Source: Bacteroidales bacterium (lineage in GTDB: Bacteria; Bacteroidota; Bacteroidia; Bacteroidales; UBA932). From it: a stretch of 8,955 nt of DNA. The position numbers were made by a program, and so were the translations under genes. Below, in pieces: positions 1 to 6,495 of this stretch; within the stretch, counting starts at the first letter, position 1; each line of letters starts with the position of its first letter. The notes under the pieces are model-generated. The model was not told the DNA's origin. It made no database searches and saw nothing but the letters and a program-made list of their open reading frames with translations. The stretch is from the NCBI GenBank assembly GCA_016295245.1, contig JAEDLO010000064.1:1-8955 (forward strand), in the 5' to 3' direction.

Positions 1-1358
1 GCATACTCCATAATGTTCTCGGCATAGTCGCCGATACGCTCCAGGTCGCGGACAGTCCTGTACGTTGTCGCAAGGAAAAGGTGGTCTTTCTCTCCCAGAC
101 CCTGACGGTCCGAAAGCTTCACGACAAAGTTCACAATCTCCCTATTGAGAAAATTAAGCTCATTCTCCTGGCGGGCGAACAACTCCTTCTCGCTGAAATC
201 CAGCCTTGTGATAGTATCGAGTGCCCTGTAGACATTCTCGATAGCGATGCCCGCCATCGAAACAATCTCCCGCTTGGTCTGCTGCACGGCGATAGGCGGA
301 GTCTTCAACATATTGTCATCAATATAGTGCAGACGCGGCGCATCCGGATCCTCCACAACCACAGCGTCAGGGCTGAGCCTGCAGACAAGCTTCACGAGCA
401 GGTTGGTAAGCGGCAGGAAAATAATTACGGTAACCACATTGAAGACCGTATGGAACATAGCCAGCTGGGTCTGCGGCGCTCCGGGGAACATAGCGTCGAA
501 GAGAGTGCCGAAACCGACCCTTCCGCCCGTGCAGAGGCTGATTACATAGCTTGCAATCAAGAAAACCACAACGCCGCCGCAGTTGAAAATCAAGTGGATG
601 AGGGCGGTGCGCTTGGCATTCTTGCCGGAAGTGATGCCGGCGATAATGGCAACGACGCAGGAACCGATATTCGAACCCATCGTCAGGAAGATACCCTGGT
701 CGAGCGAAATGAGCCCCGTCACAACCATCGCAAGCGCAATGGAGGTCATCACCGAAGAACTCTGGATGATGGCCGTAAAGATAGCACCCATCAGCACCAG
801 GAGGATAGGGTTGCCTATCGTGGCAAGGAAATCCTTCACTCCGTCAAGCGCGGCGAAATCCGACATTGAACTGCTCATCAGCGACAAACCCACGAAGAGC
901 ATACCGAAGCCCGTGAGCACGCCGCCTATGGTCTTCGCCATATTCTTCTTCGAGAAGATGCTCAGGAATGCGCCTATTCCTGCGAAGGCGGAGAAGATCA
1001 CTGTGGTCGAAAGGGCATTGCTGCCGAACATACCCAGGGCCACAATCTGTGCCGTGACTGTAGTACCGATGTTGGCTCCGTAAATAATCGTTGCCGCTTG
1101 GGTGAGAGAGATGATGCCGGCGTTGACAAAACCGATCACCATCACGGTAACGGCACCGGAACTCTGGATGGCTGCTGTACCTACGGTACCTATGCCCACA
1201 CCGATAAGTTTGTTCCTCGAGGCCTTGGCGAAAAGGCTTTTCAACTTGTCAGAACTTGCGGATTCGAGATTGGAACTCATCATCTGGCAGGCAACCAGGA
1301 AAATTCCAATACCGGCCAGAAGCGTCAAAATCGCAGAGAGAATAGCGGTTAATCCCAT
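1..1358 (-). CDS. Na/Pi-cotransporter family protein with PhoU-like tail (partial, C-terminus off left edge)
   Basis: Inner-membrane transporter of the Na+/phosphate cotransporter family (NptA/YjbB-like), predicted to move phosphate with sodium; direction and substrate are inferred from the family. The minus-strand frame is open from an ATG at 1358 to the left edge, giving 452 complete codons without a stop or frameshift. The membrane domain shows the two related halves typical of the family: Q65-S66-S67 followed by a GANIGTT motif near residue 100, and Q199-S200-S201 followed by a GSNIGS motif. After about residue 340 the sequence becomes soluble and helical and resembles a PhoU domain (motif RTVRDLERIGDYAENI near the edge), which in relatives forms the cytoplasmic tail. 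Family members are usually about 550-600 residues, so roughly 100 or more residues are missing. The start codon shares one base with the stop of the upstream TonB-like gene (TGATG), suggesting translational coupling. Family assignment is firm; physiological role is not. Confidence 0.9.
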   Translation of the reverse strand, partial: MGLTAILSAILTLLAGIGIFLVACQMMSSNLESASSDKLKSLFAKASRNKLIGVGIGTVGTAAIQSSGAVTVMVIGFVNAGIISLTQAATIIYGANIGTTVTAQIVALGMFGSNALSTTVIFSAFAGIGAFLSIFSKKNMAKTIGGVLTGFGMLFVGLSLMSSSMSDFAALDGVKDFLATIGNPILLVLMGAIFTAIIQSSSVMTSIALAMVVTGLISLDQGIFLTMGSNIGSCVVAIIAGITSGKNAKRTALIHLIFNCGGVVVFLIASYVISLCTGGRVGFGTLFDAMFPGAPQTQLAMFHTVFNVVTVIIFLPLTNLLVKLVCRLSPDAVVVEDPDAPRLHYIDDNMLKTPPIAVQQTKREIVSMAGIAIENVYRALDTITRLDFSEKELFARQENELNFLNREIVNFVVKLSDRQGLGEKDHLFLATTYRTVRDLERIGDYAENIMEY

Positions 1359-2071
1359 CACTGTTGTGCTATGAATTTGTAAACTATGTTTCCTATCTGT
1401 TTAGGCGCGGCGTCGGCTTTGGCTGAAAATTTCGAAAGCCTTGCCGCCCGAATGGCATATGCCCTAAGGCAGGCGTCAGTGGAAGAGTTCTGCTCGTCCA
1501 CCTTGGCGTTTATTACCGCACCGGAAGGGTTGACCGTAATCAGGACGGTCACCTCGCCCGCGCCGAGGCAGCGGTAAGCAGGAATAGGGAGCTTGCTTGC
1601 CTTCCTGCCGTCCAGAAGGTACGACACCACAGACGGCCCCCGGTATGCGCTGCGCGCGCTGTCATCCTTTTTCTCGGCAGCCTTCGGCGAAGGCTCCGCC
1701 ACATCGTCCTCGCTTGGGGTGAAGCCGCCGCTGAGCTCCTTGCGCAGCCTTTCGGCATCCTTGTAGAGCTCTTCTGCGTTGGTGCCCCTGTCATCCTTGA
1801 GCGCACTCCGGTCAACGGCCACATTGCGCACCTCGCTTTGGGAAGAAGCTGCGCCGAGTTCGGCCTCCAGTTTCGCCTTGATGCTCTTCTGAAGCGCCAG
1901 TTCCCGTTTGAGCCTCTCGGCCTCCTCGTACTTCGAGAAATCGAGGACAAAGCTGTTCTCAGCCTTCAGATTGCTGTTGATACCACAAACAAGCAGGATT
2001 ATAATAACCGCCAGATGTAGGATGACGGTTATATATAATCCTGCTTTATTTTCTTCCGGTATCTTTATCAC
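1358..2071 (-). CDS. TonB-like energy transducer, GTG start
   Basis: Probable TonB/TolA-type protein that transmits the force of an ExbBD motor across the periplasm. Of 237 residues, about 12-31 form the single N-terminal membrane helix, which carries T15-x-x-x-H19, resembling the S-x-x-x-H motif of TonB. Residues about 46-115 are charged and heptad-like (probable coiled coil), followed by a short P/K/E/D-rich stretch at 117-140. The C-terminal domain (about 160-237) has the TonB-like strand pattern GEVTVLITVNPSGAV and ends with Q-I-G-N-I-V-Y-K-F, as in many Bacteroidota TonB homologues. Two cysteines, C168 and C201, could form a disulfide. The start is GTG at 2071, sharing its first base with the last base of the udk stop TAG; the next in-frame Met codons are too far in to keep the membrane helix. 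There is no long Pro-rich spacer as in E. coli TonB. A large inverted repeat lies in the codons for residues 9-27. A TolA-like role is an alternative. Confidence 0.8.
   Translation of the reverse strand: MIKIPEENKAGLYITVILHLAVIIILLVCGINSNLKAENSFVLDFSKYEEAERLKRELALQKSIKAKLEAELGAASSQSEVRNVAVDRSALKDDRGTNAEELYKDAERLRKELSGGFTPSEDDVAEPSPKAAEKKDDSARSAYRGPSVVSYLLDGRKASKLPIPAYRCLGAGEVTVLITVNPSGAVINAKVDEQNSSTDACLRAYAIRAARLSKFSAKADAAPKQIGNIVYKFIAQQ
1991..2046. repeat. Near-perfect 20/21-base inverted repeat inside the TonB-like gene
   Basis: The left arm occupies 1991-2010 and the right arm 2026-2046, with a 15-base loop at 2011-2025. The reverse complement of the left arm equals the right arm except for one extra A, so all 20 bases of the left arm pair and one base is bulged. 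In mRNA this would be a long hairpin beginning about 25 bases after the GTG start and covering the codons for the membrane helix. No T-run follows it on the minus strand, so it does not look like an intrinsic terminator. Function is unknown. Confidence 0.85.
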
Positions 2072-2700
2072 TACTTACTGTTGCCTTTTTCTCTCAACGA
2101 TTTTTCAATAGAGGCCGTGATCATATCGACGGCAACAGCGTTGTGCCCGCCCTGCGGGATGATTATGTCAGCATAGCGTTTGCTAGGCTCGATAAACTGC
2201 AGATACATAGGCTTGACGGTCCGTGAGTATCTCTCGATGACCCAATGGACATCCTTGCCCCTTTCGCTGATGTCACGGGCCATAACCCTCATCAGCCTGT
2301 CATCGTCATCGGCGTCGACGAAAAGCTTCACGTCCAGCTGCTTGCGCAACTCCTCACAGGTGAAGATCAGGATACCCTCGATGATAATCACATCGGCAGG
2401 CTCTACCCTCTTGGTCTCCGTCTTGGAGCGTGAGCAGGAGATGAAGGAATAAATCGGCTGGTCAACAGCCTTTCCCGCCTTCAGCTCAGCCAATTGAGCG
2501 CAGAGAAGATCCCATTCGATAGCGTCCGGGTGGTCAAAGTTGTTTGACCTCTTCTCTTCGTCAGACTTGTCGCTCAGGTCCTTGTAGTAAGAGTCCTGTG
2601 GGATGACCACCACCTTCTCGTTCTTGAGTTTCTCGGTGATGGCCTTCACAACCGTAGTCTTGCCGGATCCGGATCCGCCGGCGATGCCGATAACCAACAT
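2071..2700 (-). CDS. udk: Uridine kinase
   Basis: Cytosolic pyrimidine-salvage enzyme that phosphorylates uridine and cytidine to UMP and CMP using ATP or GTP. The 209-residue length matches bacterial Udk (E. coli about 213). The P-loop GGSGSGKTT is at residues 8-16. The conserved PQDSYYKDL segment is at 34-42 and NFDHPDAIEWDLL begins at 54; both belong to the nucleoside-binding region of this family. A central EGILIF motif precedes the lid-type segment (DDRLMRVMARDISERGKD), and the C-terminus has the usual KRYADIIIPQGG pattern. The ATG at 2700 lies one base after the asnS stop and no Shine-Dalgarno sequence is visible; the TAG stop overlaps the GTG of the TonB-like gene by one base. Expression is therefore probably tied to asnS. 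All key motifs are present and the gene looks intact. Confidence 0.96.
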   Translation of the reverse strand: MLVIGIAGGSGSGKTTVVKAITEKLKNEKVVVIPQDSYYKDLSDKSDEEKRSNNFDHPDAIEWDLLCAQLAELKAGKAVDQPIYSFISCSRSKTETKRVEPADVIIIEGILIFTCEELRKQLDVKLFVDADDDDRLMRVMARDISERGKDVHWVIERYSRTVKPMYLQFIEPSKRYADIIIPQGGHNAVAVDMITASIEKSLREKGNSK

Positions 2701-2701
2701 A

Positions 2702-4102
2702 CTAATATTCGCAGTTCTTAGGAGTTCTCGGGAATGGAATCACGTCACGGATGTTGGACATACCGGTAATGAAGAGAAGGAGTCTCTCGAAACCGAGGCC
2801 GAAGCCGCTGTGAGGGCAGCTTCCGAACCTTCTTGTGTCGATATACCACTCGAGGTTGGTCCTTACCATACCCAGCTCGTTGATTCTGTTCTCGAGCTTG
2901 GCGAGATCAGCCTCTCTCTCCGAGCCTCCGATGATCTCTCCGATCTTCGGGAAGAGCACGTCCATAGCCCTGACGGTCTTGCCGTCCTCGTTCTGTTTCA
3001 TATAGAAAGCCTTGATATCCTTAGGGTAGCCCGTGAGGATGACAGGCTTGCGGAAATGCTTCTCGACCAGGTAGCGCTCGTGCTCGCTCTGAAGGTCAAC
3101 ACCCCAATAGACAGGATACTCGAACTCGACGCCATTCTTCATAGCCTCTTCGAGAATCTTGATACCCTCTGTGTATTCAAGCCTTACGAACTCGGTGTTC
3201 ACTACGCCCTCAAGCCTTGAGATAAGCTCATTGTCGATGTGCTCGTTGAGGAACTCGAGATCGTCACGGCAGTTGTCAAGCGCGTACTTCACCAGATGCT
3301 TGATGAAGTCCTCTGCCAGGTCCATATTATCATTGATGTCGTAGAATGCCATCTCCGGCTCCACCATCCAGAACTCTGCAAGGTGTCTCGGGGTGTTGGA
3401 ATTCTCCGCACGGAAAGTCGGTCCGAAAGTGTAAATCTCACCCAAAGCGGTGGCGCCGAGTTCGCCCTCGAGCTGGCCGCTCACTGTGAGGCTGGTCTCT
3501 TTTCCGAAGAAATCCTTCGAATAATCAATTTTTCCCTTCTTGTTTCTTGGGATGTTTTCGAGGTCCAGGGTAGTGACCTGGAACATCTGGCCCGCTCCCT
3601 CACAGTCAGAAGCAGTGATGAGAGGGGTGTGGAGATAATTGAATCCCTTTGAATGGAAATAAGAGTGGATGGCATAGGCCATCTCGCTGCGAAGCCTCAG
3701 CACTGCTCCGAAGGTGTTGGTCCTCGGGCGCATATGCGCTACGCTTCTCAGGTACTCAAATGACGCGCCCTTCTTCTGAAGCGGGTAGCGTACAGGGTCG
3801 CAAGTGCCATAGACAGTAACAGTTCCGGCTTTGATTTCTACATTCTGGCCGCTGCCGATAGACTCCACGAGTTCGCCTTCAACGCCGATGCAGGCACCGG
3901 TGCTGATATTGGAAAGGACGGCCTCATTAGCCTCGTTACGGTCAATTACTATCTGTATATTCTTGATTGTCGAACCGTCGTTGAGTGCGACAAATGCGAT
4001 CTCCTTGTTGCTTCTCTTTGTTCTCACCCAACCTTTGGCGAGAACCTTCTGTCCTGCTTCCATCTTGAGCAGGTCCTTCACTTTTGTGCGTCTAACTTCC
4101 AT
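2702..4102 (-). CDS. asnS: Asparaginyl-tRNA synthetase
   Basis: Class IIb aminoacyl-tRNA synthetase that activates asparagine with ATP and charges tRNA-Asn in the cytosol. The N-terminal OB-fold anticodon-binding domain spans about residues 10-100 (KGWVRTKRSNKEIAFVALND, TGACIGVEGELV). The catalytic domain shows SDCEGAGQMFQVTT, motif 2 in the segment TFGPTFRAENSNTPRHLAEF, the MKQNEDGKTVRAMDVLFPKI block and the C-terminal motif 3 segment GLGFERLLLFITGMSNIRDV. Length (466 residues from this start) is normal. Two starts are possible. The ATG at 4117 would follow a terminator hairpin by only 6 bases. The ATG at 4102 is preceded by an A-rich stretch typical of Bacteroidota starts and gives the N-terminus MEVRRTKVKDLL, which lines up with known Bacteroides AsnS. 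I prefer 4102; 4117 adds MKNKQ. The gene stands just after the exb cluster and heads the asnS-udk-tonB-npt unit. Identity is very secure. Confidence 0.97.
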   Translation of the reverse strand: MEVRRTKVKDLLKMEAGQKVLAKGWVRTKRSNKEIAFVALNDGSTIKNIQIVIDRNEANEAVLSNISTGACIGVEGELVESIGSGQNVEIKAGTVTVYGTCDPVRYPLQKKGASFEYLRSVAHMRPRTNTFGAVLRLRSEMAYAIHSYFHSKGFNYLHTPLITASDCEGAGQMFQVTTLDLENIPRNKKGKIDYSKDFFGKETSLTVSGQLEGELGATALGEIYTFGPTFRAENSNTPRHLAEFWMVEPEMAFYDINDNMDLAEDFIKHLVKYALDNCRDDLEFLNEHIDNELISRLEGVVNTEFVRLEYTEGIKILEEAMKNGVEFEYPVYWGVDLQSEHERYLVEKHFRKPVILTGYPKDIKAFYMKQNEDGKTVRAMDVLFPKIGEIIGGSEREADLAKLENRINELGMVRTNLEWYIDTRRFGSCPHSGFGLGFERLLLFITGMSNIRDVIPFPRTPKNCEY

Positions 4103-4123
4103 TTGTTTGTTTTTCATTTAAAA

Positions 4124-4151
4124 AGCAGCCCTCTCAGAAGAGGGGGCTGCT
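4124..4151 (-). terminator. Rho-independent terminator after the second exbD gene
   Basis: Bases 4124-4135 pair with 4140-4151 to give a 12-base-pair stem (one G-T pair, otherwise Watson-Crick, strongly GC) around a 4-base loop. Reading on the minus strand, the stem ends in T and is followed by four more T before AAATG. It lies 24 bases after the exbD stop, so it fits as the end of the exb operon. The first ATG of asnS is only 6 bases downstream of the stem, so any transcript serving asnS that starts upstream must pass through this hairpin. Confidence 0.85.
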
Positions 4152-4174
4152 CGATATTACGGCGCGTTGGAAAA

Positions 4175-4642
4175 TTATTCCGACGGCTTTCTTGCTGAGT
4201 ACATAATCTTAAGTGCAGAGCAACGTCTGAGCTCCTGCTTAATATCTGTAATGATACCCATTCTCACGTCCTGATCGGCACGGATGCTGACGGTCATAAA
4301 CTGACGGTCACCTTCGCTCATAGACTCACGCTCTGCGGCCACGAAGTCACGGATGTCGTCCGTGGTCTTGAAAGAGTCGTTCAACTGGATACGTGCCTCG
4401 GTACCGTACTGAGCCTGAAGAGACTTGATAGGCTGACCGACGTTAATGTATGAGTTGAGGTCCTTTCTTTCAAGCTTCACTACCTCTGAAGCGCTAGGAG
4501 TCTTGACCTGTACCTTGTTCTCGGTTTCACGCATCTGCGTGGTTACCATGAAGAAGAACAGGAGCATGAACACGATATCCGAAAGGGAACCCTGAGACAT
4601 TGCAGGGACTTCCTTCTTTTCTGATTTCTTGAACTTTGACAT
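4175..4642 (-). CDS. exbD: ExbD/TolR-family proton-channel subunit (second copy)
   Basis: Small inner-membrane subunit of an ExbBD/TolQR-type motor that couples the proton gradient to movement of a TonB- or TolA-like partner. The protein has 155 residues: a short basic cytoplasmic N-terminus, one membrane helix at about 20-36 (SLSDIVFMLLFFFMVTT), and a periplasmic domain from about 40. D22 in the helix corresponds to the single essential proton-carrying aspartate of ExbD (E. coli D25). The C-terminus (MTVSIRADQDVRMGIITDI then KIMYSARK) follows the usual ExbD fold. The start at 4642 is supported by AGGAG at 4652-4656. It is the last gene of the cluster, 12 bases after the first exbD and before the terminator. 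It differs strongly from that neighbour outside the helix, so the pair is not a recent duplication. Confidence 0.92.
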   Translation of the reverse strand: MSKFKKSEKKEVPAMSQGSLSDIVFMLLFFFMVTTQMRETENKVQVKTPSASEVVKLERKDLNSYINVGQPIKSLQAQYGTEARIQLNDSFKTTDDIRDFVAAERESMSEGDRQFMTVSIRADQDVRMGIITDIKQELRRCSALKIMYSARKPSE

Positions 4643-4651
4643 AAATCTTAT

Positions 4652-4656
4652 CTCCT
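4652..4656 (-). promoter_or_regulatory. Shine-Dalgarno-like site for the second exbD
   Basis: AGGAG on the minus strand, overlapping the TAG stop of the upstream exbD, stands 9 bases before the ATG at 4642. It is the clearest ribosome-binding site in the window; most other starts here lack one, as is usual in Bacteroidota. A weaker AGGA lies 7 bases before the first exbD. It supports strong translation of this subunit, but a chance match is possible. Confidence 0.5.
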
Positions 4657-5236
4657 ATTTTCTTCTAGCTCCGACATCCTTTGGTTCTGCCTCAGAGATG
4701 TTCTGAGGAATAGCCTCCTTGACAATCGTCTGCTCGTCCTCGCTACAGCTTGCGAACTTCTTGCCGAATGAGCGCATTGCAAATTCGTCACGGAGCTCGT
4801 TGACAGCCTTCACAAGTTCGTTCTGGACAGCGATATATGCCTGATAGCTGGTACCACGGTCGTTCTGGAGTGAAATTACGCCCTTGGATTTAGGATAGGT
4901 TCCGAAGCCCTCGATATCCACGATTTCCTTCTCTGGAAGTGTAGGATCGTCGTTAGGGTTGGTAAGGAACTCCTTAATCTTATCCTTGAGCATATCAACG
5001 TTGATGGCATCATTACCGGCAAGAACTCTATCCTGAGAGTTAATCCTTACAACGATGATGTTGCGGCGATTAACCTTCTGATCCTCGGTCTTCTGATTTT
5101 TGTCAGGCATAGGAGGGAGACGACGTGACAGACCCGTGTGTGATCCCATTGTTGTTGTCATCAGGAAGTAGCACAACAGGAGGAATGCGATGTCAGCCGT
5201 CGAACTTGAATTGATTGCTGGTGTTTTCTTGCCCAT
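4655..5236 (-). CDS. exbD: ExbD/TolR-family proton-channel subunit (first copy)
   Basis: ExbD-like inner-membrane protein of 193 residues, longer than a classic ExbD of about 140. The N-terminus is MGKKTPAINSSSTADIAF; the membrane helix is about residues 13-30, with D15 in the position of the essential ExbD aspartate. The periplasmic part begins with SRRLPPMPDKN and carries the NIIVVRINSQDRVLAG pattern of ExbD. An insert at roughly 85-115, rich in D, P, E and G, and a polar tail after about 165 (including C164) account for the extra length; both are features I associate with Bacteroidota ExbD proteins. The gene starts two bases after the stop of the membrane protein upstream, with a weak AGGA, and stops 12 bases before the second exbD. 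Tight packing with exbB indicates a shared complex. Whether the two ExbD proteins form a mixed dimer or serve separate assemblies cannot be told from sequence. Confidence 0.9.
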   Translation of the reverse strand: MGKKTPAINSSSTADIAFLLLCYFLMTTTMGSHTGLSRRLPPMPDKNQKTEDQKVNRRNIIVVRINSQDRVLAGNDAINVDMLKDKIKEFLTNPNDDPTLPEKEIVDIEGFGTYPKSKGVISLQNDRGTSYQAYIAVQNELVKAVNELRDEFAMRSFGKKFASCSEDEQTIVKEAIPQNISEAEPKDVGARRK

Positions 5237-5238
5237 GA

Positions 5239-5673
5239 TTATTTCCTGTTAACGATAGCCAGACGAATCTCACCGACGATGATGGCAACGATGGCGCCGA
5301 CACCAGTGATGTAGATGAGGTTCAGAATAGTATCAGTAAGTTTGAGTGTTGAAGCAGGATCCATACCTTCTCTACCGAAGGCAGGGTCGCCTGAAGCAAG
5401 CAGGTACGCTACGAAGCATATAGCGGCAGCGCCGACCAGGATAATGCCGACCTTCACGAGGAACTTCGGATTATTCGAAGCGCTTACGATGCCGTTGATC
5501 ACGATGCTGGCGAGCAGGGTGATGCCAAGCATTGCATATGCCCAGTAAAGCAGAACCTCAACAGCCTGAGCGTCATTTGATTCGAAGCCTACTGCGAAGC
5601 CCCAAACCAGAAGCGCTACACTGATGAGAATCAGCGCGACCAAGCCCCATTTGAATATTTTGTTGAGTTTCAT
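5239..5673 (-). CDS. Uncharacterised four-helix membrane protein in the exb operon
   Basis: I do not recognise a named family. The 144-residue protein is very hydrophobic, with four predicted membrane helices at about 9-29, 41-63, 71-93 and 115-140. The first connecting segment contains ESNDAQ and the third GDPAFGREGMDP, the only substantial polar loops. With a basic N-terminus (MKLNKIFKWG) and a basic C-terminus (NRK), both ends are predicted to face the cytoplasm and these polar loops the periplasm. There is no cleavable signal peptide or catalytic motif. It lies 24 bases after exbB and two bases before exbD, so it is almost certainly co-transcribed and co-translated with the motor. Similar small membrane proteins occur between exbB and exbD in other Bacteroidota, to my recollection. 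An accessory, assembly or stabilising subunit of the motor is a reasonable inference, but no direct evidence is visible. Confidence 0.85.
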   Translation of the reverse strand: MKLNKIFKWGLVALILISVALLVWGFAVGFESNDAQAVEVLLYWAYAMLGITLLASIVINGIVSASNNPKFLVKVGIILVGAAAICFVAYLLASGDPAFGREGMDPASTLKLTDTILNLIYITGVGAIVAIIVGEIRLAIVNRK

Positions 5674-5697
5674 ATTACTAGAATTCAGAGGTGTTTA

Positions 5698-6495
5698 TTA
5701 TTTCTGTGAGTACTTGGTGAGTACGTCAACGAGGCTGATAGATGAGTCCTCCATATCGATGGTGATAGACTCGATCTTAGCGAGGATATAGTTGTAGAAC
5801 ACCTGAAGAATCATAGCGACGATGAGACCGCCCACAGTGGTGATCAAAGCGACCTTCATACCACCTGCAACGACGTTAGGTGAGATATCACCGGCAGCCT
5901 GGATAGCATCGAATGCGTTGATCATACCGATAACGGTACCGAGGAATCCGAGAGAAGGTGCGATGGCGATGAAGAGTGAAATCCAAGAAAGACCGCTTTC
6001 CATTTCGCTCATCTGAACTGAACCGTAAGAAACGACAGTCTTTTCAACAACGTCGATACCCTGGTCGTAACGGAGAAGACCCTGGTAGAAGATGCTGGCC
6101 ACTGGACCGCGAGTGCTGCGGCATACTTCCTTTGCAGCCTCGATACCACCCTGTGCGAGAGCCTCCTCGACCTTAGCGACGAGCTTCTTGGTGTTGATCT
6201 TTGAGAAAGAAAGGAAGAGGATACGCTCAATAGCGAGTGCGAGACCGATGATCAAGCAGAGGATGATCAGGGACATGAAGCTTGCACCACCCTCGATGAA
6301 CTTGGTCTTGAGAGCCTGGTGAAGTGGAACTTCCTCGCCAGAACCGTTGAGAAGATCTGCGGCGCTCATTGGAGCTGCCTCTGCAACTGTCTCAGTAGCA
6401 GCTGTCTGAGCAGCCTGCTCATCCTGAGCTGATGCGATGTTAGCAGAGAAGGCCATTACACCTGCTACTGCCAGGAACATGAAAAACTTTTTCAT
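5698..6495 (-). CDS. exbB: MotA/TolQ/ExbB proton-channel protein
   Basis: Main membrane scaffold of the ExbBD-type motor, which passes protons and drives a TonB/TolA-like partner. Of 265 residues, the first 23 look like a cleavable signal peptide (MKKFFMFLAVAGVMAF, then ASA before Q24), followed by an A/E-rich periplasmic segment to about 65. Three membrane helices follow: about 72-95 (ending in the IER pattern typical of the family), 169-193 and 213-236. The last two hold the MotA/TolQ/ExbB signature, with LGFLGTVIGMINAF at 182-195 and VALITTVGGLIVA at 215-227, including the channel threonines T187 and T219-T220. The cytoplasmic loop 96-168 is the usual length. The start ATG at 6495 follows an A-rich stretch (AACAACAACAATTCAATT) without a Shine-Dalgarno site. 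It is the first gene of the cluster and is 85 bases away from ansA, so a promoter probably lies in that gap. The gene is intact. Confidence 0.95.
   Translation of the reverse strand: MKKFFMFLAVAGVMAFSANIASAQDEQAAQTAATETVAEAAPMSAADLLNGSGEEVPLHQALKTKFIEGGASFMSLIILCLIIGLALAIERILFLSFSKINTKKLVAKVEEALAQGGIEAAKEVCRSTRGPVASIFYQGLLRYDQGIDVVEKTVVSYGSVQMSEMESGLSWISLFIAIAPSLGFLGTVIGMINAFDAIQAAGDISPNVVAGGMKVALITTVGGLIVAMILQVFYNYILAKIESITIDMEDSSISLVDVLTKYSQK

Noticed and set aside
81..869. Plus-strand open frame of 262 codons, rich in H, R, D and E
   Set aside because: Antisense shadow of the Na/Pi-cotransporter gene, whose own frame is clearly conserved; the composition is typical of an antisense frame opposite hydrophobic protein.
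963..982. Seven-base inverted repeat CAGGAAT / ATTCCTG with six-base loop
   Set aside because: Short, inside the Na/Pi gene, with no T-run; a repeat of this size is expected by chance in a window of this length.
2664..2683. Palindromic CGGATCCGGATCCG sequence
   Set aside because: Explained by the repeated Gly-Ser codons of the udk P-loop.
2603..3220. Plus-strand open frame of 205 codons across udk and asnS
   Set aside because: It spans the boundary of two well-supported genes on the other strand and shows no domain or start signal.
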